64,000 nucleotides of DNA from Avena insularis (GCA_023614405.1 CM042685.1:86418684-86482683), one strand, 5' to 3'; shown: positions 49,001-59,762, numbered from the stretch's first letter. The notes: generated by a model not told the origin, from the sequence alone. Translations and numbers: made by a program.

Positions 49001-49510
49001 CTGCAAGATAGTAATCACGAGGTAGCTTCCAAAAGAAGACACAACTTCTGAAGTACCCAAACAAATAAAAGAGAGGCGCACGAGGTGAAAGGAAACCTCG
49101 AAGCCTAGAACAGAACACTGTGGGACCAACAATATAATATTGTGGGTCCAAAATATAGAGAGATCATGATGGAAAGGAATATCTCATGTGAAGCAGATCA
49201 AGGGGTAACAAGGAATTCACAACACACACAACTCTAGAGAACTCAACACTATGTCAACTAGCTTAGAAACGGTATGCCAAGAAGGCACCTACGCTTTGAA
49301 GGACTGGAAGAGATATCAAAACTTTTCCAAAATCAACGCAAGGTAAGATGACCGAGAGTTAGAGCGAAACTGGATAAGGAGTAAAAGGAGCATACTAGAG
49401 TTTTCGCAAATACTTTTCAGCTTTTAAAATAGTTTTCAGAAACACTAGACTCAACATCGACCAATAGCAAGGTTTTCCTACGGTCGGTACTACTCTGATA
49501 CCAAGACCTG
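46061..49510 (-). other. LARD-2 interior without coding capacity
   Basis: 3.45 kb, AT-rich on both strands, with no frame above about 97 codons and no Gag or Pol motif seen. The plus-strand CCCCCTTAC at 46069-46077 is the polypurine tract (GTAAGGGGG on the minus strand). At the other end, 49493-49503 is the primer-binding site (TGGTATCAGAG on the minus strand). Confidence 0.75.
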
Positions 49511-52500
49511 TGACACGCCCGGGATCAGGGCTAAACAAATCCCAGACCTCCATCTCACATAAGCTTAACCTTGAGCTTGAGGATATCCAGTGAAGAATCA
49601 ATAACATAGCAGTGACCCTATGGCACAAAATTTATTACAGCAAGCTCATAGATGAGCAGAGAACCAAATTATTACAAGAAGAGGTCACTAACCACAAACA
49701 TCAAACAACGGAAGGAAAATTATGCTATTAAGTATAGCAAACTTAACAAATGGCCTAAGAGGCCTGAAGCATAACGATGACGTCCCAGCCCATAGATTCC
49801 AGGCTGCCGGCCGGGAACCCCAAGCTACTCGTCGGTGTCTATGTAGTACAGAACTCGTCTTCAAGGGAACACTTACTCTGCCAAAAGTATCAACAAAGCA
49901 AGGGTGAGTACAGGGTGTACTCCGCAAGACTTCTGGCTGGTGGAGTTGTTTTGCATAAAGCCATCTTTGTTTATAAAACCAGAGAGGGAAGAAGCTCGTC
50001 TAGTCAGAGTAATTTAAAAGGGGATAAGGGAGCGACATCTCCGAAGTATTGATCATCATCTTTTGATATCCACCAAATCATCATCATCTACCAACCTGGA
50101 TCACTCCCCCGTACCCATGAGGAAGCATCCTTAAGCACACGTTGATCTGCCAAGTTTTACGATTAGGTTAAAGTTCTCTATGATCTTAGAATCTAGTCAC
50201 CAAGTGTTCATAACCGTGAACATGGATTTTCGAAAATATTTAACCCTGCAGGGGTGTACAACTTTACCCACACGTACCAACTGACTCTTAATGCCAACGT
50301 TTTAGCCCTCTTCCTTGGAAGGCCGACACATGGTGGTTGGCCATGACCTTTAACTTACTTTCGCCGAGACAATGAGTCATGCATTAAGTATGGTTCTGCC
50401 GTAATGGGTTAAATCCAGAAGCTGATACTTAAAGATGTGAGGCGAGGTTGGTTTACCAGGGGCGCCATCTACCCCAAGCAACAAGGTCCACGCTTCCCTA
50501 CCTGTTATGAATGCACCTCCTTCACCGCCTTCGAGAAGATCCAGAATGCATGTCGAATGGAAGGCCCGGACTATGTTACTCATGGAATCTACTAGGCAAG
50601 TTAATCAGGCGAGGGGTTCCCAAGCCCTGTGTGGCTGTACGCTCATCTCGGTTCCAAAGGCAAGAACTCAGGTCCTAGTGGTGGCGAGCCTGGGACTAGA
50701 AAAACCACATCCCACCGTGGCCTCCCATACAAGCCTTAGCATGTTTAATCTCATATCACTGATCTCATCTCAACATGTTCTCCTGTCATACTAGATTCTC
50801 TACATCTGATACATCATCTGGATGGACCAGACTCAACTGCTATGCATGGCTAAGCAGGACACAGATATGAGCTCTAGCAATGCACACAAGACAAACCTAG
50901 TTATGCTAGGAGCAGTGGATCAGGTAATATAAGCTCAAAGGGAGTATGCAATAGATAGGATACTCTATCTATTGATAAAAGACCGTAGTAGAATCGTATG
51001 CAACATGGCAAGTATAAATGCTTTCGAAATCATAGGATTATATCATGGTGGGGCTATGCTTGCCTTTGCCTGTTGATATCCAATAAGCGGAGCTTCGGAC
51101 ATTTGGTACTTGACTTGTTACAGTTGGTCAAGTATTGTTCTTCGATCTTCAATATTCAACGGTGTTGATCTCGGTCTTAGATCTTGATCTCGATATCGTA
51201 TTCTACCAAGGAGGAACCAAACACCGGAAAGAAAGGGGAACCAATCAACAATGGCATCGATGCAATGCTCAAGCAAGGATGATGATATGACAAGTTAAAC
51301 TGTACTAAAATGTAACCCTAAAGCATGCTCGACAGTTTAAACGGGGTTCCGAGAGGTGAAAACCCTAACTTAGGGAAACTCCGGAGGCATATGAGAGGGG
51401 TTACTATGTTCATCTAATTATACTTGTCATTTAAGTTGTTGAGAAATGCATGATTATAGCTTAGATAGGTAGCTCTCATTTTTCTGAACATTTTGATATA
51501 TTATACATATTTTTATGACTTATAATGAATTAGTTATTGAATTTACAAATTTCAATCAAATTCTGGAATTATTTAAATCATTTTCTAAAATTAAACAAAA
51601 CTGGGAATACTTTTGTCACTGAGTCACTCCCTAGCCACAGAGGCTGACAGAGGGGCCCCTTGGCCACCTCAGCTTCCACACGACAAGGTGGGACCTAGGC
51701 TGGGTTTGACTGCAGTGACCGGCGCAGTGACGCTCGGGTGACCTCACCGTGACGTCATCGACGGCGGTAAGCTGCAGAACGGCAACAGGGATGGTGGTCG
51801 AGGGCTTGCGGGACGATGCGGGATAGCGTGTTAGACGCGCGAGGATGTGGGGAGCCAAACGGTGGTGGCACCGCTAGGTAGAGGTCGCTGGAGCAAGGGG
51901 AACGACAGCACACGACGGCAGAACATACATGTCGACGACTCGCAACGAAACTAGCAAGCAAACGAGGCGACGGAAAGCGCCATGAGCATCAGAGGCTCAC
52001 CAGGAGGGTGTTGACGATGACGGCGGGAGTTGATATGGATAGAATCAACGACGAGCAGCGGTGGCCGGCATCGGGAACGAGGATCCAATTGCGGCGATTG
52101 GAACCTTGCCTGCTTGCTCAGGTTAGGGCAAAAGACAAAGACGAGCGAGGCAGAGAGCTAGGGTTTTGGCCGGAGATAGAAATTGGGGATAGAGAGAGCC
52201 AGGGGGAGAGTGAGAGGTCGAGGGGAAGAGGGCTATGGCACGGGGCGATCTTATCCTCACCCAGAGGGCGGCGGCGCATCTCAACAGCCGACGACGATCG
52301 ACGGCGTTGGTGCAGACATGGAGCAGCTTCCAGCTGGAAGACGACGGAAACTTTGCAGAAACCCCCTAGGTAAAATTGAGAAGAAACACACGGTCCAGAG
52401 TGGGCCACTGCTGGGCCTTAGCGACAGGGAGGAGAGGAGAGGGATGGGCCGGCCTGTTTGGCTGTTGCTGCCCTTTTTTTTAATCTGGAAACCTTTTTCC

Positions 52501-52803
52501 AATTCTGTTTTGCATTTCTCTTTGGTAATTTCATTTTCAAATATGTTTTGTATATTTCAAAAAACCAGGAGGTTTTATAAAACTAGTAAGATATTGTGGG
52601 GCCCTCTTATTCCATTTGAGGTCCATTTATTTTTGTACTTTTCAAATATTTTAAAACCATTTGAATTGATTTTCAAATAGAGAGGGGAGGATTAGGGTTT
52701 TAGGGTTTGGTATTTGATTTCTTTTAATGCACAATTTAAGGTATGATGCTCATGATGCGCAAAACAAACCCTAATATAGATTATCTAAAACTGGGGTGTT
52801 ACA
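49511..52803 (-). repeat. LARD-2 5' LTR
   Basis: Near copy of 42698-46060. It ends on the plus strand with GGGGTGTTACA at 52803, followed by GAAG. Confidence 0.88.
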
Positions 52804-54837
52804 GAAGAGCTCCATCTTGATCCGTTGAAATGACACCATGTAAGTTATGGTTTGGGGTAAAACCCAAGTTGTCCTTTCTTAAATTTTGGTATACTAAGCA
52901 TAAGTAAGATGTTTACAACCAAAGTTGGATGAGCATGTCTTTGTAGGTTATTTCGAGTAACCATTGGGTATTCCTCCATAACATCGAGGACAAAAGGGTT
53001 TGTCACTTGAAACATGATGTTTCTTGAAAAATGAATTTTTTCACAAAAAGAAAGTTAAGTGGGAGGACAATAGAACTTTGATAAGGTTAACGAACCTTTG
53101 CTATATGTGTCGAGTTGCTCAGCACCAGAAAATGTTCCAGAGGCAGCCACAATGCTCATGGCTCATGTGCCTCAAAGGTTGCGGTCACGGAGGTCTAAGT
53201 TCCTATGGAACCAAGTAGGTTAGATAAATAATCAAATGCTAGGATTTGAGAGTAAATCATTGTTGTTTCACAATGATGAACCGACTATGTGCAAAGAAGT
53301 GATGATGGGCCCTAACTCCATCAAATGGCTTGAAGCCATACAATCCATGATAGTTCCATACACGAGAAATTAAGTTTTGAACTTGGAAGATCCTCCGGAA
53401 AGGTGTAAAACCCTATCGGTCGTATTTGGATCTATAAAGAAACAGACATGGATGTTTAACATCTATGAAATAGTCGACATGTCGGTAAAGATTTTACGAC
53501 AATGTTCAAGGAGTTGACTATGACAAGATTTGATCTTTCATAGAGATATTTAGTACCCAGTACATACAAACAGTACATACAATTTTGGTATATGGTAGCT
53601 GAATAAACAAAACAAAGTTCTTCTAGTATAAGGGTAACCTAGGACGTGTACAAGACATGTTCCAAAGGGTTTTGTTAATTCAAAGGATGCTTAAAAGGGC
53701 ATTCAAACTTCAATGGTTGAAGTACGCATCGCGGAGTTGGAATCTTCACCGTGATGAAACTGTAAGAGAAGGTTTTCATCAGGAGACGATGAAGATGCTT
53801 GCGTTTGCAAGAAATTAAGTTAGAGCGCTGAGACATATTTATAATATATTATGTGGACGACATCTTGTTGATTAGAAATGATGTATCTTTTATTGACAAA
53901 GGTTAATAATTTCATTTCGATGAAATACTTAGGCAAAACCCAAATATTTAGCATGAACGTCTACATGGATAGACGGTGACGCTAATATGGTTGTGCCAAA
54001 CATACATATATGAGATATTGAAGGGGTTCAATATAGAAACGACGATAAAAGGATCTTGTCGCATGGAAAAGAATTGAATCAAGATTCAAGTGTATCGGCA
54101 CTTGATAAGTGAAACAAGATTTGACACTTGATGAGTGAAATCACAAGAATGTTTTGATCAATCATACCATGATATGTACACATCCAGATATATCCTATGC
54201 TCTAAGTGTTATGAGCATATACCAGAATAAGTCATAATATGATCATTGGACGATAGTAAGGATATTCTTATAATCTTTTGGAAGAATTAAGAATATATTC
54301 CATTTGTGTAAGTTACAAATAGTTCATTGTAAAGCATTACATTGATACTAGTTTGTCACAAGATACAAATTAAGTTTATCTCAATTTAAACTATGGGTGG
54401 CACAATGAAATGGAAAGGAGTTTCCATGAAGGATTTGGATGAATTCCAAAGTTAAGACATTGTGACAGATACTACAACAAAAGGCTAAGTATATGACTGC
54501 TATAGTAGCAGCAAAGGAGGGCATTTGTGTCAAGTAGTTTGTTATTCGCAACAGGCTAACACTAAAGATATATTGTACGACAACAGTATCGACATGATTT
54601 AACCCCAAGGAACTAAAGGTCTCACCAAAAGACCAAATTTATACAATGCCATCTCATTTGAGAATGAGTGATGCGTGAAGATGCCAAGACATGCAAATAC
54701 ACACGGACCTGAAGCGTCAGATCCGTATATTATGTTAACCACTTGCAATCGTGTATATGGAACACCAGAAAGCCATAGGTGTTCAATACGACAAAGTTTT
54801 CTAAACTAGATTATTGTCTCTAGTGCAAGTGAGAGAC
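52804..54837 (+). pseudogene. Co-2 interior, right part, decayed pol
   Basis: Continues 39897-42697 after LARD-2. It is similar to Co-1 12260-14300, including the GCTATATGTG...CACGGAGGTCTAAG region (53099-53200 against 12539-12640). Near 54150-54230 it has the NPD-SYAL-like stretch after RT. RNase H-like sequence with TAG 54535-54537 and a polypurine tract (54826-54837) end it. No functional protein is possible. Confidence 0.75.
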
Positions 54838-56517
54838 TGAAGGGAATATGCCCGAGAGTAAATAATAAAGGGGTTATTATAGTATTCCTTATTTATGATA
54901 AATGTTTATTTTACATGCTATAATTGTATTAATACGGAAATGTTAATACATGTGTGTTTAATGAACAAAAATAAAGTTCCTAGTTATGCCTCTCATATAA
55001 ATAGCTCGTTGATTAACAAGATGATCAAAGGTTTCCTGATCATGGACATTGGATGTTGTTAATAACGAGGTCACAACATTGTTGGAATGATGTGATGAAC
55101 ATTCATCCGAAGTATAGCATTACGATCAAGGTCATTATGTTTATATTGTTATAACATCATACGAAGTAATCTTAGTACTTACACCATGAGATCATGTCAA
55201 TCACTAACACCGGAAGAGTATGTTGATAACATCAAACGTCAAACAGTAATAGGGCGACTATAAAGATGGGTTCAGTGATACAAAGGTGTTATGTTGAGGC
55301 TCAGGGATCAAGAGTGGAATTTGTCCATCCCGATGACGGAGAGATATACTCTGGGCCCTCTCGGTGATATCACATTAGTTAGCTTGCAAGCAAGTGATTT
55401 GATCACTAGAATGTTATATCACAGGAACAAGAAAAGAGTACATGTCAGTAACAAGATCAAACTAGGTATGGAGGTACCAATGATCGAATCTCGGAAATGT
55501 AATATGTCGCGAGACAAAGGTATTGAGTTACATGCGTATAAGGTTCACACGATCACATAAGTCATCGTTGAATGTGTGGGAGTCAGTACGGATTTCTAGG
55601 TCCCGCTGCTGATTATTGATTGGAGAGGGGTCTCGATCATGTCTACATTATTGGCGAACCGTAGGGTGACACACTTAAGGGATACCGACACCATTCAGAT
55701 CAAATGATATGCTAGAGAAAGAAAAAGAAAGCGCATGAATTTATTTCACTAGATACCAAAATTGTTTCGGCTGAAATTAATGAAAGTGTTTCTGCATGTG
55801 AAATGAAATACTAGCAAGGGGTTAGATATGAATGTTTGCCCATTAAAGTAATTGACAGAATTATTAATAAATAAAAGGAGTTTTATTTAAAGAGAGATTG
55901 CATTAAATTTGGTGGAAATTTAATTGGATTTTTTAGTGGGATTTTGAGTGGAGAAACAAAGGGGCTAATTTTGAGTGGGACCTCCACCCACATAATGGAG
56001 GAAGGGGTGGGGGCAACCACCATGGACACCGGGCACACCCCTTGGGTTTCCCCCCTCCTCCTATAAAAGGAGCCCCTCTCCCTCTCTCTCACTCACACCT
56101 CCTCGCGAAGGATCTCTCTCCCCCCTTTAGAATTTCCCCATGGTCTCGGATCCGCGAGATACATGTTCCGGGTGGCTTTTTTGGAAGGATTTTTTGCTTC
56201 CGCTGCTTCGCTGGAGCGAGGGCGCGGAGGTTTTCATGGTAACCGGACGTGTGTGTGATCACGGATGCACCACTGCTTTGCGGTGCTGGACGTGATGGTG
56301 CTGGACCGGCTGGACCAGATGGATTTCATCATGATCTTGAGATCCACAAGCGTTCGACTACATCATCCATGAGTACAACCTCGTTAACGCTATACGGTCT
56401 TTGAGGGTATGTATTCTATGGATGTATATACACCCTTTGCTTGTATCTAGTAGATAGATCTTGGTGCTTTGTTCCCATCGTAGGAATTTTTTTGATTTCT
56501 ATGCTGCGAACCCTTCA
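54838..56517 (+). repeat. Co-2 3' LTR
   Basis: TG...CA ends and the TATA box TATAAAAG at 56062-56069. Followed by ATGCC and then the rest of the Gy-B LTR. Confidence 0.92.
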
Positions 56518-56522
56518 ATGCC

Positions 56523-56997
56523 AAGTGGGGTATACCCAACAGGACATTCCCTACTGGATCCAACTACCACAGAGTGGGCCTGCAGGACGGTGACTGGATC
56601 ATGAACCAAGAAGGAGCCAGGTGACTGGAAGATGAAGGCCTAGAAGCGTAGCTAGGCCCAGTCGGATTAGGTCAAAAACTTTTGAGTCCTTATCCAACTC
56701 GGTTGTAGATATGTAAACCCTAGTGAGGTACCCCTACATAAGCCTCCCTAGGGTACGCATAGCACTTATGTTCCATCAGATACCCCATCAAATGGCCACC
56801 TAGTCGCCGAGCTCGCCACATGTAATCTCCCGATAATACAATCTAGCATGAGTATGTCTTTAGGATCCAGGGGGACAAACCTGGGTAAAACCTTATGTAT
56901 CCTCCCACATCTCGCATCGCAGATGGCTAGCCGGCCTTGCCCCTCATTCAAATACTTGTTTCCAATCGCAACATCTGTCGTGGCCATTCCCACAACA
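56523..56997 (+). repeat. Gy-B 3' LTR, main part
   Basis: Continues TGATGGGGATATGCC from 37723. A TATA-like ACATAAG lies near 56732, and the end is TTCCCACAACA at 56997. The total LTR would be about 490 bases. The right boundary is placed by the CA end and by the 94-bp repeat that starts straight after it. Confidence 0.65.
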
Positions 56998-57091
56998 AAC
57001 CCCGGCAATAGGAAATTCATCAAGAATCAAAAAAATATGAAACCATCTCGAGTAGACCTAGTATGTCACCCACTACCATCATAAAATCATA
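56998..57091 (+). repeat. 94-bp direct repeat, copy 1
   Basis: Begins AACCCCGGCAATAGG directly after the Gy-B LTR and is similar over its whole length to 58191-58284. Function unknown; probably pre-existing DNA into which the elements inserted. Confidence 0.75.
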
Positions 57092-57206
57092 AACAAGACA
57101 GACCAGGACTTTTGGCACATGGTGCACCAACCCGGATGGCTATCGAGTAGGAGTTAACATGGCTTTCAACCCTAGACCTCCCCCTCATTGCCCAGAACGT
57201 GGATCC

Positions 57207-57732
57207 TGTTGGGGATTTGCTAAATGGGTATCACCATAGAATGTCTCTAATCCGGATAACCCGGGTGGCCCATAGTTGGTAGCAAGGCCCATGACCTGCT
57301 GGGCGGCCCAGTTAGATGTATCCAGAAGGGAGGCCCATGCCGGATAAAGGAAGGCTACGGAGGAGTCACCATCATACCCGGATCCTTGGAGTGCAAGACA
57401 CGTTAGACTAGTTGTGTACCATGTAGGACTTTGTAACCTATCCGGCTAGGACTTTGCCTGTAACCCTAGGATCTAGCGACTATATAAGTCGGACCTATGG
57501 GAGCCTTTAGGGATAGAACAACTCATATCGCGCACAGCGAATTGATCCCTGTAACTCGGCGTATTGCCATTATATTGATTTATAGAAGGAGTAGGATTCT
57601 GCCACCGTCGTGGGATCTAAACCTGGATAAGCTGTGTTACCTCGTACCCGCCAACCTTCCGCCTTACCCCAAGTCTCTAAACACGCTCTATGAGGACCCC
57701 TTCATGGTGTACTCGTCGGCAATACCACGACA
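57207..57732 (+). repeat. Solo LTR of a Gypsy-type element
   Basis: 526 bases, start TGTTGGGGATTTGC, end CCACGACA, with TATATAAG at 57481-57488. GATCC duplications lie directly on both sides (57202-57206 and 57733-57737). No second LTR or interior is present, so LTR-LTR recombination has removed the element. AACCCGGGTGG and CCGGCTAGG words recall Triticeae Gypsy LTRs. Confidence 0.9.
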
Positions 57733-57737
57733 GATCC

Positions 57738-58190
57738 ACTACGCAAATTGAGCCCAAACTTGGCACCTAGCTTCCTATAGGCATTCTAAGAAACTTCTCC
57801 AACTAGAGATTTCAGGTTTCCATGAAGAAATCTAGAGTTTCCATTTACCGACTCTAAAAAACCGGCAATTTTGCAAAGGAGGTGCAAAAATTGAGCACGC
57901 CCTAGGCCCCGAGGCAATTTACGCGGATGCTTGGTCATGGTAGACCACCATTCCCGGGAGGTTGGTATTCATCTCATTGTGCAAGCATATAGTGTATTTT
58001 TCCTGAGTTACGCTCCGGTAATGGTGGTTTCTAACTATAGGTACCCTATAAAGGGCCCTGAATTTTTGGGAAAAAATGATTTGGGGTGTCCCATGGGGTT
58101 CCTAGGCTTGGGACATGCCTAGGTTCATGGTTGCACTGGACCTTGCATGCTTGCGCGCGCCGGTGGGTTTGCCGATTTTGCCCACCCCCG
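57738..58190 (+). other. Unassigned stretch between solo LTR and repeat copy 2
   Basis: About 450 bases of mixed composition with no ORF that I support and no recognised element. It is probably old repeat DNA. It and 57092-57206 were one segment before the solo LTR arrived. Confidence 0.5.
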
Positions 58191-58284
58191 AACCCTGGCA
58201 ATTGGAAATTCATCAATAATTAAAATAATATGACACCAGCTCGAGTATCCCTTGTATGTCACCCACAACCATCATAAAATCATA
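58191..58284 (+). repeat. 94-bp direct repeat, copy 2
   Basis: Matches 56998-57091 with scattered substitutions and ends at the base before the CACTA terminus. Confidence 0.75.
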
Positions 58285-58545
58285 CACTACTAGGAAAACA
58301 TCATTTAGTGGCACACCTGAAAACATCATCTGTCGCGCACTAGCAGTGCGCCACGTGCCTTGCGCTACGGCTATCGCCACGGTTGTGTAGAGATAGGCGT
58401 AGCGCACCTACTAGTGTGCCACGACTATGTGGGCAGGTGCGCTACGCCTAGGATCTTCTGTGGCGCACTACCCAGTGCGCCACTAAGCTTCTATAGTGCG
58501 CTTTAGGTGTAGTGCGCCACAGAAGGTAGATCATGTGCGCCACAG
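58285..58545 (+). repeat. CACTA terminal and subterminal repeats
   Basis: The terminal inverted repeat CACTACTAGGAAAA is followed by many copies of AGTGCGCCAC, TAGTGTGCCAC and GTGGCGCACT in both orientations. In CACTA elements such words are transposase-binding sites. The opposite terminus is not in the window. Confidence 0.82.
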
Positions 58546-58608
58546 GTGTGTTTTTTGTGTCGATCGAACAAGTTAGAGCTCGGAAGCTCGCCTAGACATC
58601 TAAACTAG

Positions 58609-58860
58609 CTAGACACAAACGCGGGATAAACAACCAAAGAAGATAAGCATGATCACCGCCGCGACGAAGGTGTAGGTCTTCATCCGGTTCCTTGTCGTCC
58701 TAACTCCCGCTAGATAGCGCGTGTATCTAGATTCCGCCTCCGCCATAGTGTTGTACCCTTTGTAGCTATTACCGTTAAAACGGTGCACCTGTCTCCGGCA
58801 GTCTTCCCAATCATCGTAGACTCCGGGAACCCGTCCCTTGTACACGACGTACCACGTCAT
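58609..58860 (-). CDS. Small CACTA-borne protein with an RNase H1/viroplasmin-like hybrid-binding domain and a C-terminal membrane segment
   Basis: 83 codons, intact, ATG at 58860. Residues about 3-50 (W-Y-V-V-Y-K-G-R-x-P-G-V-Y, then W-x-x-C, then Y-K-G-Y and A-E-x-x-Y) match the fold found at the N-terminus of RNase H1 and in caulimovirus viroplasmin (PF01693-like), which binds RNA-DNA hybrids or dsRNA. Residues about 62-80 are hydrophobic (T-F-V-A-A-V-I-M-L-I-F-F-G) and could be one membrane segment. It lies about 320 bases inside the terminus, after ORF2 and the hairpin array in transcript order. It may be a last exon or a separate gene. A transposon gene, not a virus. Role in transposition unknown. 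Confidence 0.65.
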   Translation of the reverse strand: MTWYVVYKGRVPGVYDDWEDCRRQVHRFNGNSYKGYNTMAEAESRYTRYLAGVRTTRNRMKTYTFVAAVIMLIFFGCLSRVCV

Positions 58861-58959
58861 CTACAAATTGACAATAGTAATTAACCGGTGATTGAAAAAA
58901 CATGTATAATTAAAGTCGCATATGAAGATACACTTATAGAAAGTATTCCTAAATCAAAA

Positions 58960-59762
58960 AGAGCAAACTCAAAAAGCATGCCTCATATATAACTAGGTTG
59001 TTCGACACAGGAATATGCTACGATGGAACCATACGCCAAGTAGGATGCACAACTCCTGGACTTATGCATAGCACAAGGCATACAATCCCATCGTAGCACA
59101 TTCAAATATATAGTATGCCACGACATTTCAATCATCGGCATTATTCTCGAAAAAGACCAAAGTAGCTCGAAAAGAATGCCTCATATATAACTAGCTAGGT
59201 CGTTGGACACAGGAATATGCTACGATGGAACAATTAGCCAAGTAGGATGCACAAGACTTAGACTTGTGCATATCACAATGCTAACTATCCCGTTGTAGCA
59301 CATTCAGATATATATTGTGCCACGTACGATATTTCAATCATCGGTATTATTCTCGAAAAAGACCAAAGTAAATCAAAAAAATGCCTCATATATAACTAGC
59401 TATGTCGTTGGACACAGGAATATGCTATGACGGAACGGTTAGCCAAGTAGGATGCACAATTCCTCGACTTGTGCATATCACAAGGCTAACCATCCCGTCG
59501 TAGCACATTCACATATATATTGTGCCACGACATTTCAATCATCGGCATTATTCTTGAAAAACACAAAAATAACTCGAAAAGAATGCCTCATATATATACA
59601 TAGGTCTCGTTGGACACAGGAATATGCTATGATGGAACGGTGAGCCAAGTAGGATGCACAAGACCTGAACTTGTGCATATCACAAGGCTCACAATCCCAT
59701 CGTAGCACATTCACATATATAGTCTGCCACGACATTTCAATCATCGGCATTATTCTCGAAAA
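58960..59762 (-). repeat. Array of four ~202-bp repeats, each with an 83-bp hairpin
   Basis: Hairpins at 59016-59098, 59218-59300, 59423-59505 and 59625-59707, all exactly 83 bases. Each runs from TGCTA(C/T)GA(T/C)GG to CC(A/G)T(C/T)GTAGCA, with an inner stem near GATGCACAA/TTGTGCAT. Units are spaced 202, 205 and 202 bases. In transcript order the array lies after ORF2, so it may be 3' UTR, intron or spacer. Confidence 0.9.

Larger units (their letters stand above)
42698..52803 (-). mobile_element. LARD-2: second non-autonomous Gypsy-type element, reverse orientation
   Basis: LTRs at 42698-46060 and 49511-52803 (about 3.3 kb each) flank 3.45 kb without ORFs. Read on the minus strand they start TGTAACACCCC and end in GGGTGTCA (GGCGTGTCA in the right copy). 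The primer-binding site lies beside the right LTR and the polypurine tract beside the left LTR, which gives minus orientation. The tail before the polypurine tract (TCTCGGGTCGAGATTCTCG) recalls the end of Tekay/Del polyproteins. GAAG, or AGAAG if the last A is shared, flanks the element on both sides. LARD-1 has the same design, but the LTRs differ in sequence. Confidence 0.82.
37724..56517 (+). mobile_element. Co-2: Copia-type element with three LTRs and a decayed interior
   Basis: ATGCC duplications (37719-37723 and 56518-56522) flank the whole block. Its order is a 5' LTR stub (about 37724-37828), the last 375 bases of an interior, a full LTR (38203-39883), the interior split by LARD-2, and a full LTR (54838-56517). 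LTRs start TGAAGGGAATATGCCC and end CCCTTCA. The interior is related to Co-1 and equally decayed. The outer duplication shows that the tandem form arose after insertion, or that the element entered in that form. Confidence 0.82.
1551..56997 (+). mobile_element. Gy-B: one Tat-like Gypsy element broken into four pieces by nested insertions
   Basis: The pieces are 1551-3848, 22067-23337, 34990-37723 and 56523-56997. The pol reading crosses the LARD-1 insertion at the ATCCT duplication and continues for about 80 bases. The antisense ORF crosses the Sire insertion through a 61-bp tandem repeat. The LTR crosses Co-2 through the duplication ATGCC. The order is RT, RNase H, integrase, antisense ORF, polypurine tract, 3' LTR. 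This is the layout known for Tat-lineage Gypsy elements of grasses with an antisense ORF. The pieces add up to about 6.8 kb. Gag, protease and the 5' LTR are missing, either outside the window beyond Gy-A or lost. About 22148 a deletion joins the integrase to the tail of the antisense ORF. Confidence 0.7.

Noticed and set aside
58609..58860. Viroplasmin-like ORF as evidence for an integrated pararetrovirus
   Set aside because: No other caulimovirus gene is nearby, and the ORF lies inside a CACTA element between its terminus and ORF2. The domain also occurs in cellular RNase H1.
58960..59762. Four-unit repeat as a CRISPR-like array
   Set aside because: The units are ~202 bp with similar sequence throughout, no unique spacers and no cas genes, in a plant transposon.
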